Origin: Actinoallomurus liliacearum
Lineage (GTDB): Bacteria > Actinomycetota > Actinomycetes > Streptosporangiales > Streptosporangiaceae
Length of the DNA stretch: 64,000 nt
Direction of reading: 5' to 3'
NCBI RefSeq assembly: GCF_039542035.1
Contig: NZ_BAABHJ010000008.1
Span: 62,001-126,000 of the forward strand
Numbering within the stretch: the stretch's first letter is position 1; every line of letters starts with the position of its first letter. Under the pieces are notes generated by a model, which was not told the origin of the DNA, did not search any database, and saw only the letters and a program-made list of their open reading frames with translations. Positions 40,942 through 50,486 of the stretch are shown one piece after another. Both the position numbers and the translations under genes were made by a program.

Positions 40942-41925
40942 ATGATGCGGCAACGAACTCTGGCCGACGGAACGACCGTCAGCGCGCTGTGCCTCGGCGC
41001 CATGTGGTTCGGCACCCGGACCGACGAGGCGACGGCGTTCGCCATCCTCGACCGCTTCGTCGAGGCAGGCGGTTCCGTCATCGACACCGCCGACAACTAC
41101 GCCTTCTGGACGGAGAACGGCGCGGGTGGGGAGAGCGAGGCGGTGCTCGGCCGCTGGCTGGCCGACCGTGGCGCTCGCGACCAGGTGGTGATCAGCAGCA
41201 AGGTCGGGGCGCAGCCGACCGTCCCCGGCACGAGCTGGCGGGAGAGCGGTGAAGGGCTGTCCGCCGGGGCGATCCGGTCGGCGGTGGAGGGCAGTCTGCG
41301 CCGGCTGGGCACCGACCGCATCGACGTGTACTGGGCGCACGTCGAGGACCGGACCGTACCGATCGAGGAGACCGTGGACGCCTTCGCGTCGCTCGTCGAG
41401 CAGGGCACGGTCGGGGTCGTCGGCGCCAGCAACTACGCCCTGTGGAAGGTCGAGCGGGCCCGGGCCACCGCCCGGGGCCAGGGGCGTCCCGGTTACACCT
41501 GCCTTCAGCTCCGCCACTCCTACCTGCGGCCTCGCCTGGACGTCACCGCTCCGGACGACCACGTGTTCGGGAACGTGGACGCCGAGACCCTGGACTACGT
41601 CCGGAGCGAGCCGGACATGAGCCTGTGGGCCTACAGCCCGTTGCTGAGCGGCGCCTACGCGCGGCCGGACCGGCCGCTGCTCCCTGCGTACGACCATCCG
41701 GGCACGCCGGCGCGGCTGGCCGCGCTGCGCGAGGTGGCGGACAAGATCGGCGCCACGGTCAACCAGGTGGTGCTGGCCTGGCTGATGGGCGGCGACCCGC
41801 CGGTCATCCCGGTCGTCGGCGTCAGCTCCGTCGAGCAGCTCGACGAGGCCCTGGCTGCGGCCGACCTCGAACTCGACGAGGAACTTCGCCGCCACCTCGA
41901 CATCGCGGGCGACCTCGACGGGTGA
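40942..41925 (+). CDS. Aldo/keto reductase
   Basis: A 327-residue NADPH-dependent (beta/alpha)8 reductase, started at ATG 40942 with AGAGGA upstream. Catalytic tetrad: Asp and Tyr in SVIDTADNYAFW, Lys in VVISSKVGAQP and His in DVYWAHVED. Probable substrates are aldehydes or ketones, possibly the inducer sensed by the divergent MerR protein. The MerR-AKR divergent pair with CTGGAGnGCnCTCCAG operators is a recurring bacterial arrangement (recollection). Confidence 0.92.
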   Translation: MMRQRTLADGTTVSALCLGAMWFGTRTDEATAFAILDRFVEAGGSVIDTADNYAFWTENGAGGESEAVLGRWLADRGARDQVVISSKVGAQPTVPGTSWRESGEGLSAGAIRSAVEGSLRRLGTDRIDVYWAHVEDRTVPIEETVDAFASLVEQGTVGVVGASNYALWKVERARATARGQGRPGYTCLQLRHSYLRPRLDVTAPDDHVFGNVDAETLDYVRSEPDMSLWAYSPLLSGAYARPDRPLLPAYDHPGTPARLAALREVADKIGATVNQVVLAWLMGGDPPVIPVVGVSSVEQLDEALAAADLELDEELRRHLDIAGDLDG

Positions 41926-41991
41926 CCCCGATGGCGACGCGATCTTGACCGCGAGAAGCCTCCCTGTTACAAACTCTGTTAATTAATCAGT

Positions 41992-42013
41992 CGAGAGCGT
42001 TATATGTCTCTCG
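41992..42013. promoter_or_regulatory. Palindrome upstream of the Tat-exported protein gene
   Basis: CGAGAG and CTCTCG arms separated by 10 bp (cgttatatgt), in an AT-rich region. The centre contains TATATG, a possible -10, so the palindrome would overlap the promoter. Confidence 0.35.
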
Positions 42014-42046
42014 TTGATATCAGAGGTAGGCGACGGCAGGAGGAGC

Positions 42047-42841
42047 ATGCGACCCGAACCACCCATCACCCGACGGAGGTTGCTCGCGTACGCCGGAGGC
42101 GCCGGCCTGGTCGGCGCCACGGCGCTCGTCGCCGGAGCGGCCCCGGCGTCCGCCCGCGCGTACAAGTTCGACCTCGTCTTCAACGTGCCCGACACCGACA
42201 ACATGCAGGGGCTCGCCTACCGGCGCGGCCGCTTCTACGTCGGGTTCGACGTCGGCAACGGCATGGGGGTGATCCGGGAGTACGACCGCTCCGGGACCAA
42301 GCTGAAGGAGAGCCGGCCGCTGGCCGTCGGCCACGCGGCCGAGCTCAGCTTCCGCGACGCCGACGGGATGCTGTACGTCGCCACCGGCGGCGGCACCAAC
42401 CCCACGAAGGTCCACGTCGTCGACATCGCGGCGGACGACCCGTCGATCGTCCGGACGATCGACTTCGCGTCGCTGGGCAACTCCGGACTCGTCGCCGTCG
42501 ACAACCGGCGCGACGGTCTTCTCGTCCACGCGGGACCGGGCGACCAGGGACCCTTCGTCTTCGGCTTCGCCGACCTGAACGGTCAGGTCCGGTCGACCTT
42601 CCCCCTGCCGTACCAGGGCGTGCCGCAGGGCCTGGAGATGGCCGGTGACAAGATCCTCTACTACACCAACAACAGGATCACCGTGCTGAACCGGCAGGGC
42701 CGGATCCTCGACGCGATCGACATTGCGCTGACCGGCGAGAGCGAGGGACTCGCCGTCGCGCCCGCCGGCCGGGGCACCCGGGTCTTCTTCGGCTACAACA
42801 AGCCGAACCGGGTCTACGCCATGAAGCCCGTCTTCCACTGA
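42047..42841 (+). CDS. Tat-exported beta-propeller-like protein
   Basis: A 264-residue protein started at ATG 42047 with GGAGG 4 nt upstream. The signal peptide has a twin-arginine motif (TRRRLLAYAGG) and ends ASARA near residue 37. Repeated blocks of about 45 residues (GLAYRRGRFYVGF, GMLYVATGGG, GLVAVDNRRDGLLV, ILYYTNNRITVLN, GTRVFFGYNKPNRVY) suggest a beta-propeller. Exported folded; no catalytic motif. Confidence 0.75.
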   Translation: MRPEPPITRRRLLAYAGGAGLVGATALVAGAAPASARAYKFDLVFNVPDTDNMQGLAYRRGRFYVGFDVGNGMGVIREYDRSGTKLKESRPLAVGHAAELSFRDADGMLYVATGGGTNPTKVHVVDIAADDPSIVRTIDFASLGNSGLVAVDNRRDGLLVHAGPGDQGPFVFGFADLNGQVRSTFPLPYQGVPQGLEMAGDKILYYTNNRITVLNRQGRILDAIDIALTGESEGLAVAPAGRGTRVFFGYNKPNRVYAMKPVFH

Positions 42842-42850
42842 CCGGTCGAC

Positions 42851-42897
42851 GCGCTCCGGCCGGCGCGGCGACGCGATCGCCGCGCCGGCCGGAGCGC
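42851..42897. terminator. Very stable hairpin between convergent genes
   Basis: Perfect 20-bp arms GCGCTCCGGCCGGCGCGGCG (42851-42870) and their complement (42878-42897), 7-nt loop. It lies between the convergent propeller and adnB genes and could stop transcription from both sides. Confidence 0.65.
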
Positions 42898-42899
42898 CC

Positions 42900-42983
42900 G
42901 CCCGAACCGCCGAAGCATCCGCCCCAACCGCCGGAACGTCCACCCGAACCGCCGAGACGTCCGCACGAAGCGCCGAAGCGTCG
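42900..42983. repeat. Four 21-bp degenerate tandem repeats
   Basis: Units at 42900-42920, 42921-42941, 42942-42962 and 42963-42983, each of the pattern CCCGAACCGCCGAAGCGTCC with a few changes. Intergenic, directly after the 20-bp hairpin. Confidence 0.7.
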
Positions 42984-43029
42984 GGCCGGGCCGGCCGTGG
43001 CCGGATGGTCCAGGCGCTCGGCCCGCCGC

Positions 43030-46000
43030 TCAGCCGGTGGGGATCCGATCGAGGAGGGCGGCGAGGCCGTCGGCGTCGAGGAGATCGGCGGGGCGGATCG
43101 TCGCGTTGGCCGCGACGTAGTGGAAGGCGGCGCTGACCTTCTCGACCGGGACGTCGGCGAGTTGCGCCCAGGCGATCCGGTAGGCGGCCAGCTGCACCGA
43201 CACCACCCGTGCCTCCTCGCCGGTCGGCGGGCGGCCGGTCTTCCAGTCGACGACCTCGTAGCCGCCGTCGCCGGTACGGAAGACCGCGTCCATCCGGCCC
43301 CGGACCAGCCGGTCGCCGATCATGGTCTCGAAGGGCACCTCGACCTCGTGGGGTTCGCGGTCGGCCCAGGCGCTGCGCTCGAACGCGGCCCGCAGCGTCT
43401 CCAGCTCGTCGTCGCCCCCGGCCCCCTCGTCGGAGGCGCCGGGCAGGTCGTCGAGGTCGAGCAGCCGCTGCTGGCCCCAGCGGGACTCCAGCCAGCGGTG
43501 GAAGGCGGTGCCGCGCCGGGCGTACGGGGCCGGGGGCCGGGGCAGCGGCCGGCGGATCTGCCGGGCCAGCGCCGCCGGGTCACGGGCCAGGGCGACCAGC
43601 GACGACACCGACAGGTGGGCGGGCAGGTCGACCGCCAGGCCGTCGGCGCCTCGGGACCGGTCGCGTTCGGCCAGCAGCAGTTCCACGTCGCGGGCCCAGG
43701 CGGAGGCCCGGCGGCGGTCGCGCGGCGACAGCGGAACGTATCCGAGGCGGAGCCTGCCCTGCATGGCGTCGTGCACCATCCGGGCGCCCTCGGCGACCGC
43801 GTCGTAGCGTTCGCCCTCCGGGAGCGCGGGCCAGGACGCGGTCTCCTGCTCGGCGAGCAGGGGGTTCTCCTCGTCCAGCGGCTCCTCGGCCCAGTAGCCG
43901 ACCTGGCCGGCCCCGGCCTCGCACGCCTCCCGGATCTCCGCCAGGAACGGCGACGGCTCCAGTGGACGGCTCGCGGTGCCCCAGCGGTACCCCGTCGCGA
44001 TGAGCAGGTGCCGCGCACGCGTCACGGCGACGTACGCCAGGCGGCGCTCCTCGCGCAGGTCGCGGTCGGCGGTCGCGGCGTTGAACCCCTCGACGTCGTC
44101 CTTCTGCAGGCCGGTCAGCGGCGGCAGGTCGGCGTGGTCGCCCCGCAGCGGATACGGCAGGATGCGGGCGTTCTCCGTCCAGCGGGAGGAGCTCTGCGGC
44201 TTGGCGGGGAAGACCGAGCCGGCGCCGGGCGTCTCGGCCCTCGTCGGGTTCCAGACCAGGCCGGGAACGGCGACGACGTCCCACTCCAGGCCCTTGGCGG
44301 CGTGCACGGTGAGGAGCTTGACGCTGTTGGTCTCGCCGACCCGGCCCGCCTCCAGGCCGAACTCCTCCGTCTCGGCGGCCTTGAGGTAGGCGAGGAACGC
44401 GCCCAGCGTCGGGTCCTCCGCGTCGCCCGCGAAGGACGCCGCCGCGTCGACGAACGCGTCCAGGTCGGCGCGGGCGGTCACCGGGTCCAGGCCGGACCGG
44501 GACGCGACCTCGATGTCCAGGCCGAGGGTGCGCTCCACCTCCGTCACCAGGTCGGGCAGCGGCAGGCCGACGTGGCGACGCAGGACGCGCAGCTCGTCGC
44601 GGAGGCGTTCGAGCCGGGCGTACCCCTCCGGACTGAAGTGCTCCGCCGGGCCCAGGTCGTCGAGGGCATCGACGAGGCTGCCGTTCTCGTCGTTCAGCTC
44701 CTGCACGACCTGCCGGAGCGGGTCGGCGGCGCCCAACGCGCCGTCCTCCCTCGTCGCTTCGCTCCCCGCGCTCCCCGGTCCGGACGACGCGCGCCCGCTC
44801 ACGGACGGCTCCGGGTCCGTTCGGGGCCCGGCCCCGGGGTCGAGGTCGCGGGCCGCCTCGCGGGCGAGTTCGCGTGCGCGGCGGCCGAGGGCGACCAGGT
44901 CGCGGGGGCCCAGGCGCCAGCGCGGCCCGGTGAGCAGCCGGGCCAGTGAGGCGCCCGCCGTCGGGTCGTGCACGACCCGGAGGGTCGCGACGACGTCCTG
45001 CACCTCCGGCACGGTGAGCAGCCCGCCGAGGCCGACCACCTCGACCGGGACGCCGCGCGCCTCCAGCGCCGCCCGGATCAGCGGGAACTGCGCCCGCTTC
45101 CGGGCCAGGACGGCGATGTCGGACGGCTGCAGCCCCGGGCCGTGGCGGCTCGTCTTCTCCCAGGGCTCGCCGTCGGGCGCGAGGTCCTTCGGCTGCCGCA
45201 GCAGACGGACGATGCGGTCGGCGAGCCGCTCGGCCTCGTCCTCGACGGTCTCCAGCAGCGCGCACTCGACCCGCCCCCGGCCCTGCTGCGCGGCGCCGGG
45301 CCACAGCCGTGGGACGTCCTTGGCCTCCTCGCGCAGCTCGACCTGGATGCGGGCGGCCACGTCGAGGACGCGTTCGCCGTTGCGGAAGCTGGTCGACAGC
45401 TGCCGCATCGGCGCGGGCCGCTCGCCGTTCGGGAAGTCGCGGACGAAGCCGAGGAGGTTCCCGGCGCTCGCGCCCCGCCAGCCGTAGATCGACTGGCACG
45501 GGTCGCCGACGGCCGTGACCGCGTGGCCGCCGCCGAACAGCGACTTGAGCAGCACGAGCTGGGCGTGGCTGGTGTCCTGGTACTCGTCCAGGAGCACGGC
45601 GGCGTAGCGCGAGCGCTCGATCTGGCCGACCTCCGGGTGCTCGGCGGCGATCCGCGCGGCGAGGGCCATCTGGTCGCCGTGGTCGAGGACCTCCCGCCTG
45701 GCCTTGGCCCGCTGGTACGCCTCGACCAGCGGCATGAGCTGCTCGCGGGTCGCCTGGGCGTCGGTGATCCGGCCCTGGTGCTTCTTGGTGGGCTTCTTGA
45801 CCTCGGCGACCCGCTGGTTCAGCCAGGCGCCGATCCTCCGCACGTCCTCGGGGGTGCGCAGGTGCTCCGACAGCTCCCCCGACAGCCCGATCACCGCCTT
45901 CGTGACGGTGTCGGGCCCCCACTCGACGGCGCCCATCGGCCCGTCGTACGCGTCGACGACGCGCGCCGCGATCTGCCAGGCCACGGCCGGGGTGACGAGC

Positions 46001-46389
46001 CGCATCGTCGGCTCCAGGGCGGCCCGCAGCGCATGGTCGCCGAACAGCCGCGCGGCGTACGCGTGGTACGTCGACACCGTCGGCTCACCGTCGAGGATCT
46101 CCGGGTCGATCAGGTCGTCGTGCTCGCGGAGCTGGTCGAGCCGCCGGCGTACGCGGTCGGCCAGCTCGGTCGCCGCCTTGCGGGTGAACGTCAGGCCGAG
46201 CACCCGCTCGGGCCGGATGAGCCCGTTGGCGACCAGCCACACGACGCGGGCCGCCATCGTCTCGCTCTTGCCGGAGCCCGCGCCGGCGATGACCGCCATC
46301 GGGGCGAGCGGCGCCTCGATGACGGCGGCCTGGTCCGGCGTCGGCTCGGGCACCCCGAGCCGCTGCGCGAGCTCCTGCGGACTGATCAC
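43030..46389 (-). CDS. adnB: UvrD-like helicase-nuclease AdnB
   Basis: A 1119-residue DNA motor-nuclease subunit. GTG 46389 is used since EPTPDQAAVIEAP and Walker A AGAGSGKSETM follow directly. Helicase motifs: LTFTRKAATEL, LDEYQDTSHAQ (II), AVGDPCQSIYGWRG (III), LTVHAAKGLEWDVVAVPG (V) and VAVTRARHLL (VI). The RecB-type nuclease has YEVVDWKTGRPP near residue 1055. With AdnA it forms the mycobacterial end-resection complex that works beside RecBCD/AddAB-type machines. It follows adnA by 25 bp. Confidence 0.9.
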   Translation of the reverse strand: MISPQELAQRLGVPEPTPDQAAVIEAPLAPMAVIAGAGSGKSETMAARVVWLVANGLIRPERVLGLTFTRKAATELADRVRRRLDQLREHDDLIDPEILDGEPTVSTYHAYAARLFGDHALRAALEPTMRLVTPAVAWQIAARVVDAYDGPMGAVEWGPDTVTKAVIGLSGELSEHLRTPEDVRRIGAWLNQRVAEVKKPTKKHQGRITDAQATREQLMPLVEAYQRAKARREVLDHGDQMALAARIAAEHPEVGQIERSRYAAVLLDEYQDTSHAQLVLLKSLFGGGHAVTAVGDPCQSIYGWRGASAGNLLGFVRDFPNGERPAPMRQLSTSFRNGERVLDVAARIQVELREEAKDVPRLWPGAAQQGRGRVECALLETVEDEAERLADRIVRLLRQPKDLAPDGEPWEKTSRHGPGLQPSDIAVLARKRAQFPLIRAALEARGVPVEVVGLGGLLTVPEVQDVVATLRVVHDPTAGASLARLLTGPRWRLGPRDLVALGRRARELAREAARDLDPGAGPRTDPEPSVSGRASSGPGSAGSEATREDGALGAADPLRQVVQELNDENGSLVDALDDLGPAEHFSPEGYARLERLRDELRVLRRHVGLPLPDLVTEVERTLGLDIEVASRSGLDPVTARADLDAFVDAAASFAGDAEDPTLGAFLAYLKAAETEEFGLEAGRVGETNSVKLLTVHAAKGLEWDVVAVPGLVWNPTRAETPGAGSVFPAKPQSSSRWTENARILPYPLRGDHADLPPLTGLQKDDVEGFNAATADRDLREERRLAYVAVTRARHLLIATGYRWGTASRPLEPSPFLAEIREACEAGAGQVGYWAEEPLDEENPLLAEQETASWPALPEGERYDAVAEGARMVHDAMQGRLRLGYVPLSPRDRRRASAWARDVELLLAERDRSRGADGLAVDLPAHLSVSSLVALARDPAALARQIRRPLPRPPAPYARRGTAFHRWLESRWGQQRLLDLDDLPGASDEGAGGDDELETLRAAFERSAWADREPHEVEVPFETMIGDRLVRGRMDAVFRTGDGGYEVVDWKTGRPPTGEEARVVSVQLAAYRIAWAQLADVPVEKVSAAFHYVAANATIRPADLLDADGLAALLDRIPTG

Positions 46390-46414
46390 GGCGTTCCCCG
46401 GTCGTACGGGACGG

Positions 46415-49400
46415 TCACGGCGCCACCTGGCCGCCGGCGTCGTGCGCCGGGCAGGACCCGCGGACGGGGCAGGTGCGGCAGTGGTCGTCGCGGCGGGCCT
46501 CGAAGACCGGGCTGGCCATGCCCTCCGCGACGCGGTCGACGAGTTTACGCGGCCACTGCGGGTCCTCGTCGGCCGACGGCGGCTGCTGCGTCTGGACACG
46601 CACCCGGGCGGCGTAGGAGCCCTTGCCGACCTGGACCAGCTCGGCCCCGCCCGGTTCGATCAGACCCTTGTCGGCGAACGCGCCCAGCATCACGGCGAGC
46701 TGGTAGACGCCGAGCTGCGGGTGGCGGGCGAGGTCGTCCTCGCGTACGGGCGAGTTGGAGGTCTTGATGTCGACGATCCAGGCCCGGCCGTCGCCGTCCC
46801 GCTCGGCGCGGTCGATCCGGCCGCGGATCACGACGCGGCCCAGGTCGATGCTGAACGGCTCCTCGATCGAGACGACCTCGCGGGCGTCGGCGCGGTCGTG
46901 CCAGGCCAGGAACTTGTCGATCATCTTCTCGGCCTGTTCGCGCTGTTTCTCGGAGTACCAGGCGCTGCGGAAGTCCAGGTCGTCCCAGATCTCGTCGAGC
47001 CGCTTGGCGATGTCGGTGTCGTTCACCGCCTCGTCGGTGGCGACGAGCTCGGCGACCGCGTGGATGACCCGCCCCATCGTCGCGAACTCCCCCGCGCCGC
47101 CGTCCTCCGCGCCCACGCAGGAGGCGAGCAGCCAGCGCAGGCCGCACTTCTCGAACGTCTCGACCTGCGACGGCGACAGCACCAGCGTCTCGTCCTCGCG
47201 GAACGCCGGCCCGGGATCGGACAGCTCCGTCAGGGGATACCAGTCGCGCGGGTCGGCGCCCTGGACGCCGGCGCGGGCGAGCCGGGCAAGGTGCCCGGCC
47301 GCGGCCTGGCGCAGCGGCGCGGGTGTCTTCGGGTCGGCGATCGCGGCGCGCAGGTCCGCGACGAGGGCGCGCAGGGAGAGCCACCGGGTGCGCTCGTCGA
47401 GCTGGGCGTGTTCGGCGGGGTCGGGGACCAGCTCACGGAGGAACCGCGACGGCCGGTCCTCGGCGTCCTCCCCGCCGACGGCGGTCACGACGAGCCGCCG
47501 TTTGGCCCGCGTCACCGCGACGTAGAACAGCCGCCGTTCCTCCTCCAGCATCTTCGCCGCAAGGGAGGCCCCCGTACTGTCGGGGTCGGCCACGCCGGTC
47601 GCGGCCTCGATCAGCTCCTCGCTGCCCAGCAGCGAGCCGCGCAGCCGCAGGTCGGGCCACAGGCCCTCCTGCACGCCCGCGACGACGACCAGGTCCCATT
47701 CGAGGCCCTTGGACCGGTGCGCCGTGAGGATCCGCACCGCCTCGCCCTGCGGGGCCTGCTCGGCCAGGGTGTCGCCGGGGATCTCCTGCGAGGCCAGGTC
47801 GTCGAGGAACACCTCCGGGCCGGCCTGCGGCAGTCGGTCGGTGAACCGCGCCGCCATGTCGAACATCGCGACCACCGCGTCGAGGTCCCGGTCGGCCGCC
47901 GCGCCGCGGGCCCCGCCGCGCATGCTCTGCTCCAGGAGCCGGTCGGCCAGGCCGCTCTCCTGCCACACCGCCCACAGGACGTCCTCGGCCCCGCCACCGC
48001 CACGTACGGTCTCCCGGGCGAGAGCGATGAGCCCGGCGACGCGCTCGGCCGGTTCGCGGACCTTCGGGTGGATGAGCAGGAGCTCACGCGGGTCGTTCAG
48101 CGCGCGGACGAGCAGCGCGTCGGCCTTCTCGTCCCCGGACAGCATGCTCAGGTCGCGCAGGGCGCGGCGGAGCCGCCGCAGGCCGAGGGCGTCCGCACCG
48201 CCCAGCGGGCCCAGCACGAGCTCCTCGGCGGCCTCCTCGTCGAGCAGCGCGGGCCGCAGCGCCGCACGCAGCAGCACGATGAACGGCCGGGCGCCGGGCT
48301 CGTTGACCAGCGGCACCTCGTCACCGGCCACGACCACGGGCACGCCCGCGGCGGCCAGCGCGCGGCGCAGCGGTGGTACCTGCCGCACGGCGGACCGGAC
48401 GAGCACGGCCATCCGCGACCAGGGGACGTTCTCCAGCAGGTGGGCGCGGCGCAGCTCGTCGGCGACCAGCGCGGCCTCCTGGTTGGCGCTGTCCGCCTCG
48501 ACGACCCGCACCGCCCGCGCGTCCGCGCCGTCGTCGTCGGCCGCCTCCACCGGCAGCAGCTCGCGATGCTCCCCCGCCAGCGCGCCGAGCGGCAGCCGCG
48601 CGGCGACCCGGCGGGAGGCCTCCAGGATCACCGGGCCCATGCGGCGGCAGGTCCGCAGGGAGACGATGGGCGCCTCCTCGCCCGTCACCGTACGGAACCG
48701 GTGGGGGAACTCCAGGATCCCGCGCACGTCCGCGCCCCGGAACCCGTAGATCGACTGGTCGGGGTCGCCCACGACGATGAGGTCCCGCCCGCCCCCGGCG
48801 AGCTGCTGGAGGAGGTACTCCTGCGCCGGGTCGGTGTCCTGGTACTCGTCGACCAGGACGACGTCGTACGCCGCGCGCTCCCGCCGTCGTACGTCCTCGT
48901 CGGTGAGCAGCCCGGCGGCGGCCCGGACCAGCTCCGCGTAGTCGTACGCGATGATCGGGTCGACGTCGAAGCGCTGCTCGTACCGGTCCAGGAACCGACC
49001 GGCGGCGTACCAGTCGTCGCGGTGATGGCCGCGGCCCAGCGTCACCAGATCGGCGGGTCCGAGGCCGCGCTCGGCGGCCCGCAGGATGAAGTCCCGCAGT
49101 TCCTCGGCGAACCCCCGTGTCTTCAGCGTCTCGTGCAGCCGCGCCGGCCAGTCCCGTGCGCCGTCGGCGACCTCGCCGTGGACCAGCCGGCGGACCTCGA
49201 GGAGGTGCTCCGGGCCGGACAGCAGCCGGGGCGGCTCCTCCCCGTCCAGGACCGCCTCCCGGCGCAGCAGCGCGTACGCGTACGAGTGGAACGTCAGGGC
49301 CAGCGGCGTGCGCGTGGTGCGTCGCAGCCGGCCGGTGATGCGCTCCCGCAGCTCACCGGCGGCCTTCCGGCCGAACGTCAGGACCAGCACCCGCTCGGGG

Positions 49401-49594
49401 TCGACGCCGCGGTTCTCGATCCGGTCGACGACCGTCTCGACGATCGTGGTGGTCTTGCCGGTGCCCGGCCCGGCCAGGACGAGCAGCGGCCCGCCCGCGT
49501 GCGCGACGACCCGCCGCTGGTGCTCGTCGAGCACCGGCGGCGGCGACTGCGCGGGCCCGGCGCGGCGGACGAGGCGGTAGGACGCTGCTGACAC
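46415..49594 (-). CDS. adnA: UvrD-like helicase-nuclease AdnA
   Basis: A 1059-residue partner of AdnB; length and gene order match the mycobacterial pair. Walker A VLAGPGTGKTTTI; VDEYQDTDPAQEYLL (II); VGDPDQSIYGFRGADV (III); LTAHRSKGLEWDLVVV (V); VAVTRAKRRLVV (VI). The C-terminal nuclease carries WIVDIKTSNSP, and cysteines in CRTCPVRGSCPAH fit the iron-sulphur staple of this family. GTG start with no ribosome site; the start lies inside the palindrome CACATATGTG. Confidence 0.9.
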   Translation of the reverse strand: MSAASYRLVRRAGPAQSPPPVLDEHQRRVVAHAGGPLLVLAGPGTGKTTTIVETVVDRIENRGVDPERVLVLTFGRKAAGELRERITGRLRRTTRTPLALTFHSYAYALLRREAVLDGEEPPRLLSGPEHLLEVRRLVHGEVADGARDWPARLHETLKTRGFAEELRDFILRAAERGLGPADLVTLGRGHHRDDWYAAGRFLDRYEQRFDVDPIIAYDYAELVRAAAGLLTDEDVRRRERAAYDVVLVDEYQDTDPAQEYLLQQLAGGGRDLIVVGDPDQSIYGFRGADVRGILEFPHRFRTVTGEEAPIVSLRTCRRMGPVILEASRRVAARLPLGALAGEHRELLPVEAADDDGADARAVRVVEADSANQEAALVADELRRAHLLENVPWSRMAVLVRSAVRQVPPLRRALAAAGVPVVVAGDEVPLVNEPGARPFIVLLRAALRPALLDEEAAEELVLGPLGGADALGLRRLRRALRDLSMLSGDEKADALLVRALNDPRELLLIHPKVREPAERVAGLIALARETVRGGGGAEDVLWAVWQESGLADRLLEQSMRGGARGAAADRDLDAVVAMFDMAARFTDRLPQAGPEVFLDDLASQEIPGDTLAEQAPQGEAVRILTAHRSKGLEWDLVVVAGVQEGLWPDLRLRGSLLGSEELIEAATGVADPDSTGASLAAKMLEEERRLFYVAVTRAKRRLVVTAVGGEDAEDRPSRFLRELVPDPAEHAQLDERTRWLSLRALVADLRAAIADPKTPAPLRQAAAGHLARLARAGVQGADPRDWYPLTELSDPGPAFREDETLVLSPSQVETFEKCGLRWLLASCVGAEDGGAGEFATMGRVIHAVAELVATDEAVNDTDIAKRLDEIWDDLDFRSAWYSEKQREQAEKMIDKFLAWHDRADAREVVSIEEPFSIDLGRVVIRGRIDRAERDGDGRAWIVDIKTSNSPVREDDLARHPQLGVYQLAVMLGAFADKGLIEPGGAELVQVGKGSYAARVRVQTQQPPSADEDPQWPRKLVDRVAEGMASPVFEARRDDHCRTCPVRGSCPAHDAGGQVAP

Positions 49595-49601
49595 ATATGT
49601 G
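49592..49601. promoter_or_regulatory. Palindrome over the adnA start codon
   Basis: CACATATGTG, flanked by CTGCTG (49585-49590) and CAGCAG (49606-49611). It covers the GTG start; a repressor here would block adnA. Confidence 0.3.
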
Positions 49602-49611
49602 ATTGCAGCAG

Positions 49612-49634
49612 ATCATCGGGGGTGATCGTGACAG
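49612..49634 (-). promoter_or_regulatory. Candidate DNA-damage (PafBC-type) promoter of adnA
   Basis: On the minus strand: CTGTCACGA (49626-49634), 8-bp spacer, GATGAT (49612-49617), resembling the RecA-NDp layout TTGTCAGTG-N8-TAnnnT used in mycobacterial DNA-damage genes including adnAB (recollection). Only TGTCA and the -10 ends match, so confidence is modest. Confidence 0.35.
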
Positions 49635-49739
49635 GGTTGCGGTGATGTCGTCGATGTGGCCGCGGTGGACGCGCTCCGCAGGACCGGGACCGGCGGCCGC
49701 GGGCCCCGGTGGGGCCACCGATGTCCGGGGGAGGCGCCG

Positions 49740-50486
49740 ATGATCCTGTTGGCCGTGTCGATCCTCGCGCTGGCCTGGTACTTCCTGTGCTGGCTCAGCC
49801 TGCTGTGGCCCGGCGCGCGGCGGGCCGTGGACGGGCTGTCCCCGTACACACGGTGGCTGCACGCCTGGATCCTGTCGGCGCCGGCGACGTTCGCCTATGT
49901 CGCGGTCTTCACCGCCTTCACGCTCGTCCAGCGGACGACGCCGCCGCACCTCGTCGACGTGCTCACCCGCATGAACAGCACCAACCTGGTCCGGCTGCAC
50001 CACGCCCCGATCGCGGTGCTGGCCGACAGCGCCCTGTGGGTCGCGGACCGCGGCGCGGGCCTGACCTTGTACATCCTCGCGTTCGTCACCGTGGTCGCCT
50101 GGGCGGAGCGGCGATACGGCCCGCCCCGCATGATCCTCATCTGTCTCTCCGGCCACGTCCTTGGCACCCTGCTCACCGCGCTGGTGGAACTCCACGCGAT
50201 CGAGACCGGCCGGGCGTCGCACCGCCTGGCGCACACGACCGACGTCGGCGTGAGCTACATCATGGTGGCCGGCTGCGTCGCGGCCGTCCTGCTGATGCGC
50301 GGCTGGTGGCTCATGGCCGGCATCGCGGCGCTGGCCGTCGGAGTGGTCTGGCCGGTGATCTCCAACCACACCGTCTGGGCCCTCGGCCACCTGCTCGCCG
50401 CCCTGTGCGGGCTGCTCGTCGCCGCGCTCTCGCGGTACCTCGGCGGGATCAGACCGCCGCGGGACCTGCGCCCATGCCTGGAGTGA
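49740..50486 (+). CDS. Rhomboid-like membrane protein
   Basis: A 248-residue polytopic protein from ATG 49740 (GGGGGAGG upstream). Seven or so hydrophobic segments; ILICLSGHVLGTLLTALVEL and TTDVGVSYIMVAGCVAAV look like a rhomboid core, but the catalytic GxSG is replaced by DVGVSY, and a His lies in SNHTVWALGHLL. Actinobacterial rhomboid-like proteins of this kind may be inactive; activity is uncertain. Convergent with the next gene, overlapping by 38 bp. Confidence 0.7.
   Translation: MILLAVSILALAWYFLCWLSLLWPGARRAVDGLSPYTRWLHAWILSAPATFAYVAVFTAFTLVQRTTPPHLVDVLTRMNSTNLVRLHHAPIAVLADSALWVADRGAGLTLYILAFVTVVAWAERRYGPPRMILICLSGHVLGTLLTALVELHAIETGRASHRLAHTTDVGVSYIMVAGCVAAVLLMRGWWLMAGIAALAVGVVWPVISNHTVWALGHLLAALCGLLVAALSRYLGGIRPPRDLRPCLE

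Noticed and set aside
32400..42841. A mobile element or prophage to explain the accessory stretch
   Set aside because: No integrase, transposase, terminal repeats or tRNA attachment site seen.
42900..42983. 21-bp repeats as a CRISPR-like array
   Set aside because: Units are contiguous and degenerate, without unique spacers.
45704..49591. A 1295-codon open frame on the plus strand
   Set aside because: It is the antisense of adnA and adnB; low-complexity Arg/Ala/Gly composition and no domain match. High G+C keeps such shadow frames open.
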